Below, piece by piece: positions 63,070 to 64,000 of a DNA stretch of 64,000 nt. Under the pieces are notes generated by a model. The model saw only the letters and a list, made by a program, of their open reading frames with translations. It did no database searches and had not been told where the DNA came from. Position 1 is the first letter of the stretch; the number at the start of each line of letters is the position of its first letter. Source of the stretch: Zanthoxylum bungeanum. Taxonomy: Eukaryota > Streptophyta > Magnoliopsida > Sapindales > Rutaceae. The DNA is taken from positions 124,001-188,000 of the forward strand of contig SKCR01017971.1 in the NCBI GenBank assembly GCA_019454045.1, read 5' to 3'. The position numbers and the translations under genes were made by a program.

Positions 63070-64000
63070 CTAACGGTAAAGTATAACTGGTAGTTGTCTC
63101 GCCTCAATCTCAATACTTAATCCCCTAAGTACCGCATCTATTCTAATGTCCTTCCCCGAAGGAAGACTCACAATCAATGGATATTTATTGGTCTCCGGTA
63201 CACTATTCAGACAAGGAATACAACTAGTAGCAATGAATGAATGCGTAGAACCCGTATCAAATAAAGCTCGAACGAATATACCTGATATCCGCACCGTACC
63301 TGATACAGTACCACCATCTTGTGCCTCGTACTCTGTCATAGCGAAGACTCGTCCCCTATCAACACCAGGTGCAGTATGAGCCTGAGATGTTTGTCCTCTA
63401 CCACCATCCAATCCACTCAACGTTCCCCTGCCTCTGTTCTGTGTGAAACCCGAACCTCGTCCACAACTACCATAGGAACTTGTCCCTCTACCATGTCCTA
63501 CAGTCGGCTCAGCTCCTCGAGATCCACCTCTGATAGGACATTCTCTAGCTAAATGTCTCGGCTGCTGGCATTCATAACACATCTTTCCTCTGGTACATTG
63601 CATACTAATATGACCCTCCCGTCCACAATTGTAGCACCGACGAGGGCCAGTAGGCCGAGATGCCACACTCACAGCACTCTGATTAACGGATGGTATTGGG
63701 CCTCTACTCTGAACCTGCTCAGTCTGACCCCCACGATACTGCCATCTGAAAGGTGCACTCTGTGTGCCTCTCGGTGGTAACCCGCTGTGACTCGGCTGTG
63801 GAGGATACTGTCTACTGATAGATCTACCATGTCCTCCCTCAGAAACCTCATTTCGCGCCCCCTCTTCCTGCTCTCTTGAAAGGCAGCTCTATTCTCTTTC
63901 TCAATTTTGATGTCACTTTCCGCAATCATGGCTCTGTCAACCAATTCTGTGTATGGCAGTTTCCCCAAAATCAAAATTCTCGATCTGATCTGCTGTCTCA
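63070..64000 (-). pseudogene. Gag zinc knuckles and protease, Tekay copy 3 (runs off window)
   Basis: The minus-strand frame 63672-63070 has two CCHC-like knuckles (CYNCGREGHISMQC and CYECQQPRHLAREC), a Gly/Arg-rich linker and the protease site LFDTGSTHSFIA. It ends at [11 protein letters not shown], with the pol frame following in another register. The gag part 63974-63669 is in a third frame (MILGKLPYTELVDRAMIAES). Two single-base shifts therefore split one original polyprotein. The element continues past 64000. Confidence 0.85.

Overview
The window is plant nuclear DNA, almost certainly from a eudicot. It has GT-AG spliced genes, a class b (TPS-b) terpene synthase, and a dense nest of plant LTR retrotransposons: Tekay-type chromoviruses, Tat and Athila-type Ty3/gypsy elements, and Ty1/copia elements. 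It also has a tRNA-derived SINE and hAT-like MITEs. The species cannot be fixed from the sequence. A plastid-type monoterpene synthase suits an aromatic asterid or rosid, but this is inference. Only two host genes look intact.

Layout. 1-518: AT-rich DNA. 519-8000: a decayed Tekay-type chromovirus (minus strand) with a 2.1 kb 3' LTR, a broken gag-pol, a degenerate iMet primer site and a truncated 5' LTR. 8000-10700: LTR fragments, including a pair of inverted ~370 bp arms around an Athila-like LTR fragment. 10755-13108: a complete seven-exon monoterpene synthase gene (plus, 604 codons). 13532-19672: a second decayed Tekay element (minus), itself broken by a copia LTR fragment. 19673-24835: the 3' part of an Athila-like element (minus). 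It has a complete LTR with a G-box array, a LOG-like (cytokinin-activating enzyme family) gene copy, a second extra ORF and the end of pol. 24836-27327: copia 3' LTR plus the last codons of its pol. 27330-30370: MITEs and a SINE with perfect target duplications.

30379-31579: an intact 40S ribosomal protein S27 gene (minus, four exons, ATG-only first coding exon). 31831-39382: a stretch bounded by related inverted termini. It holds a 171 bp tandem array, a pseudogene of an XBAT31-like ankyrin/RING ubiquitin ligase (minus) and a fragment of an IDD-type zinc-finger gene (plus) lying in one of its introns. It is a candidate gene-capturing DNA transposon. 39534-51653: a full-length Tat element (plus) with two LTRs, a GAAGC target duplication, PBS, PPT, decayed gag-PR-RT-RH-aRNH-INT, tandem repeats and an antisense extra gene.

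51660-56154: a copia LTR remnant, then a second, internally deleted Tat element (minus) with a 134 bp tandem array. 56155-64000: a third Tekay element (minus, running off the right end). A 2,967 bp solo LTR with CAACC duplications sits inside its 3' LTR, and most of its integrase is deleted.

Functionally the window is two working host genes in a retrotransposon graveyard. The most unusual content is host-like sequence carried inside mobile DNA: the LOG-like gene in the Athila element and the XBAT31/IDD fragments between the inverted termini.
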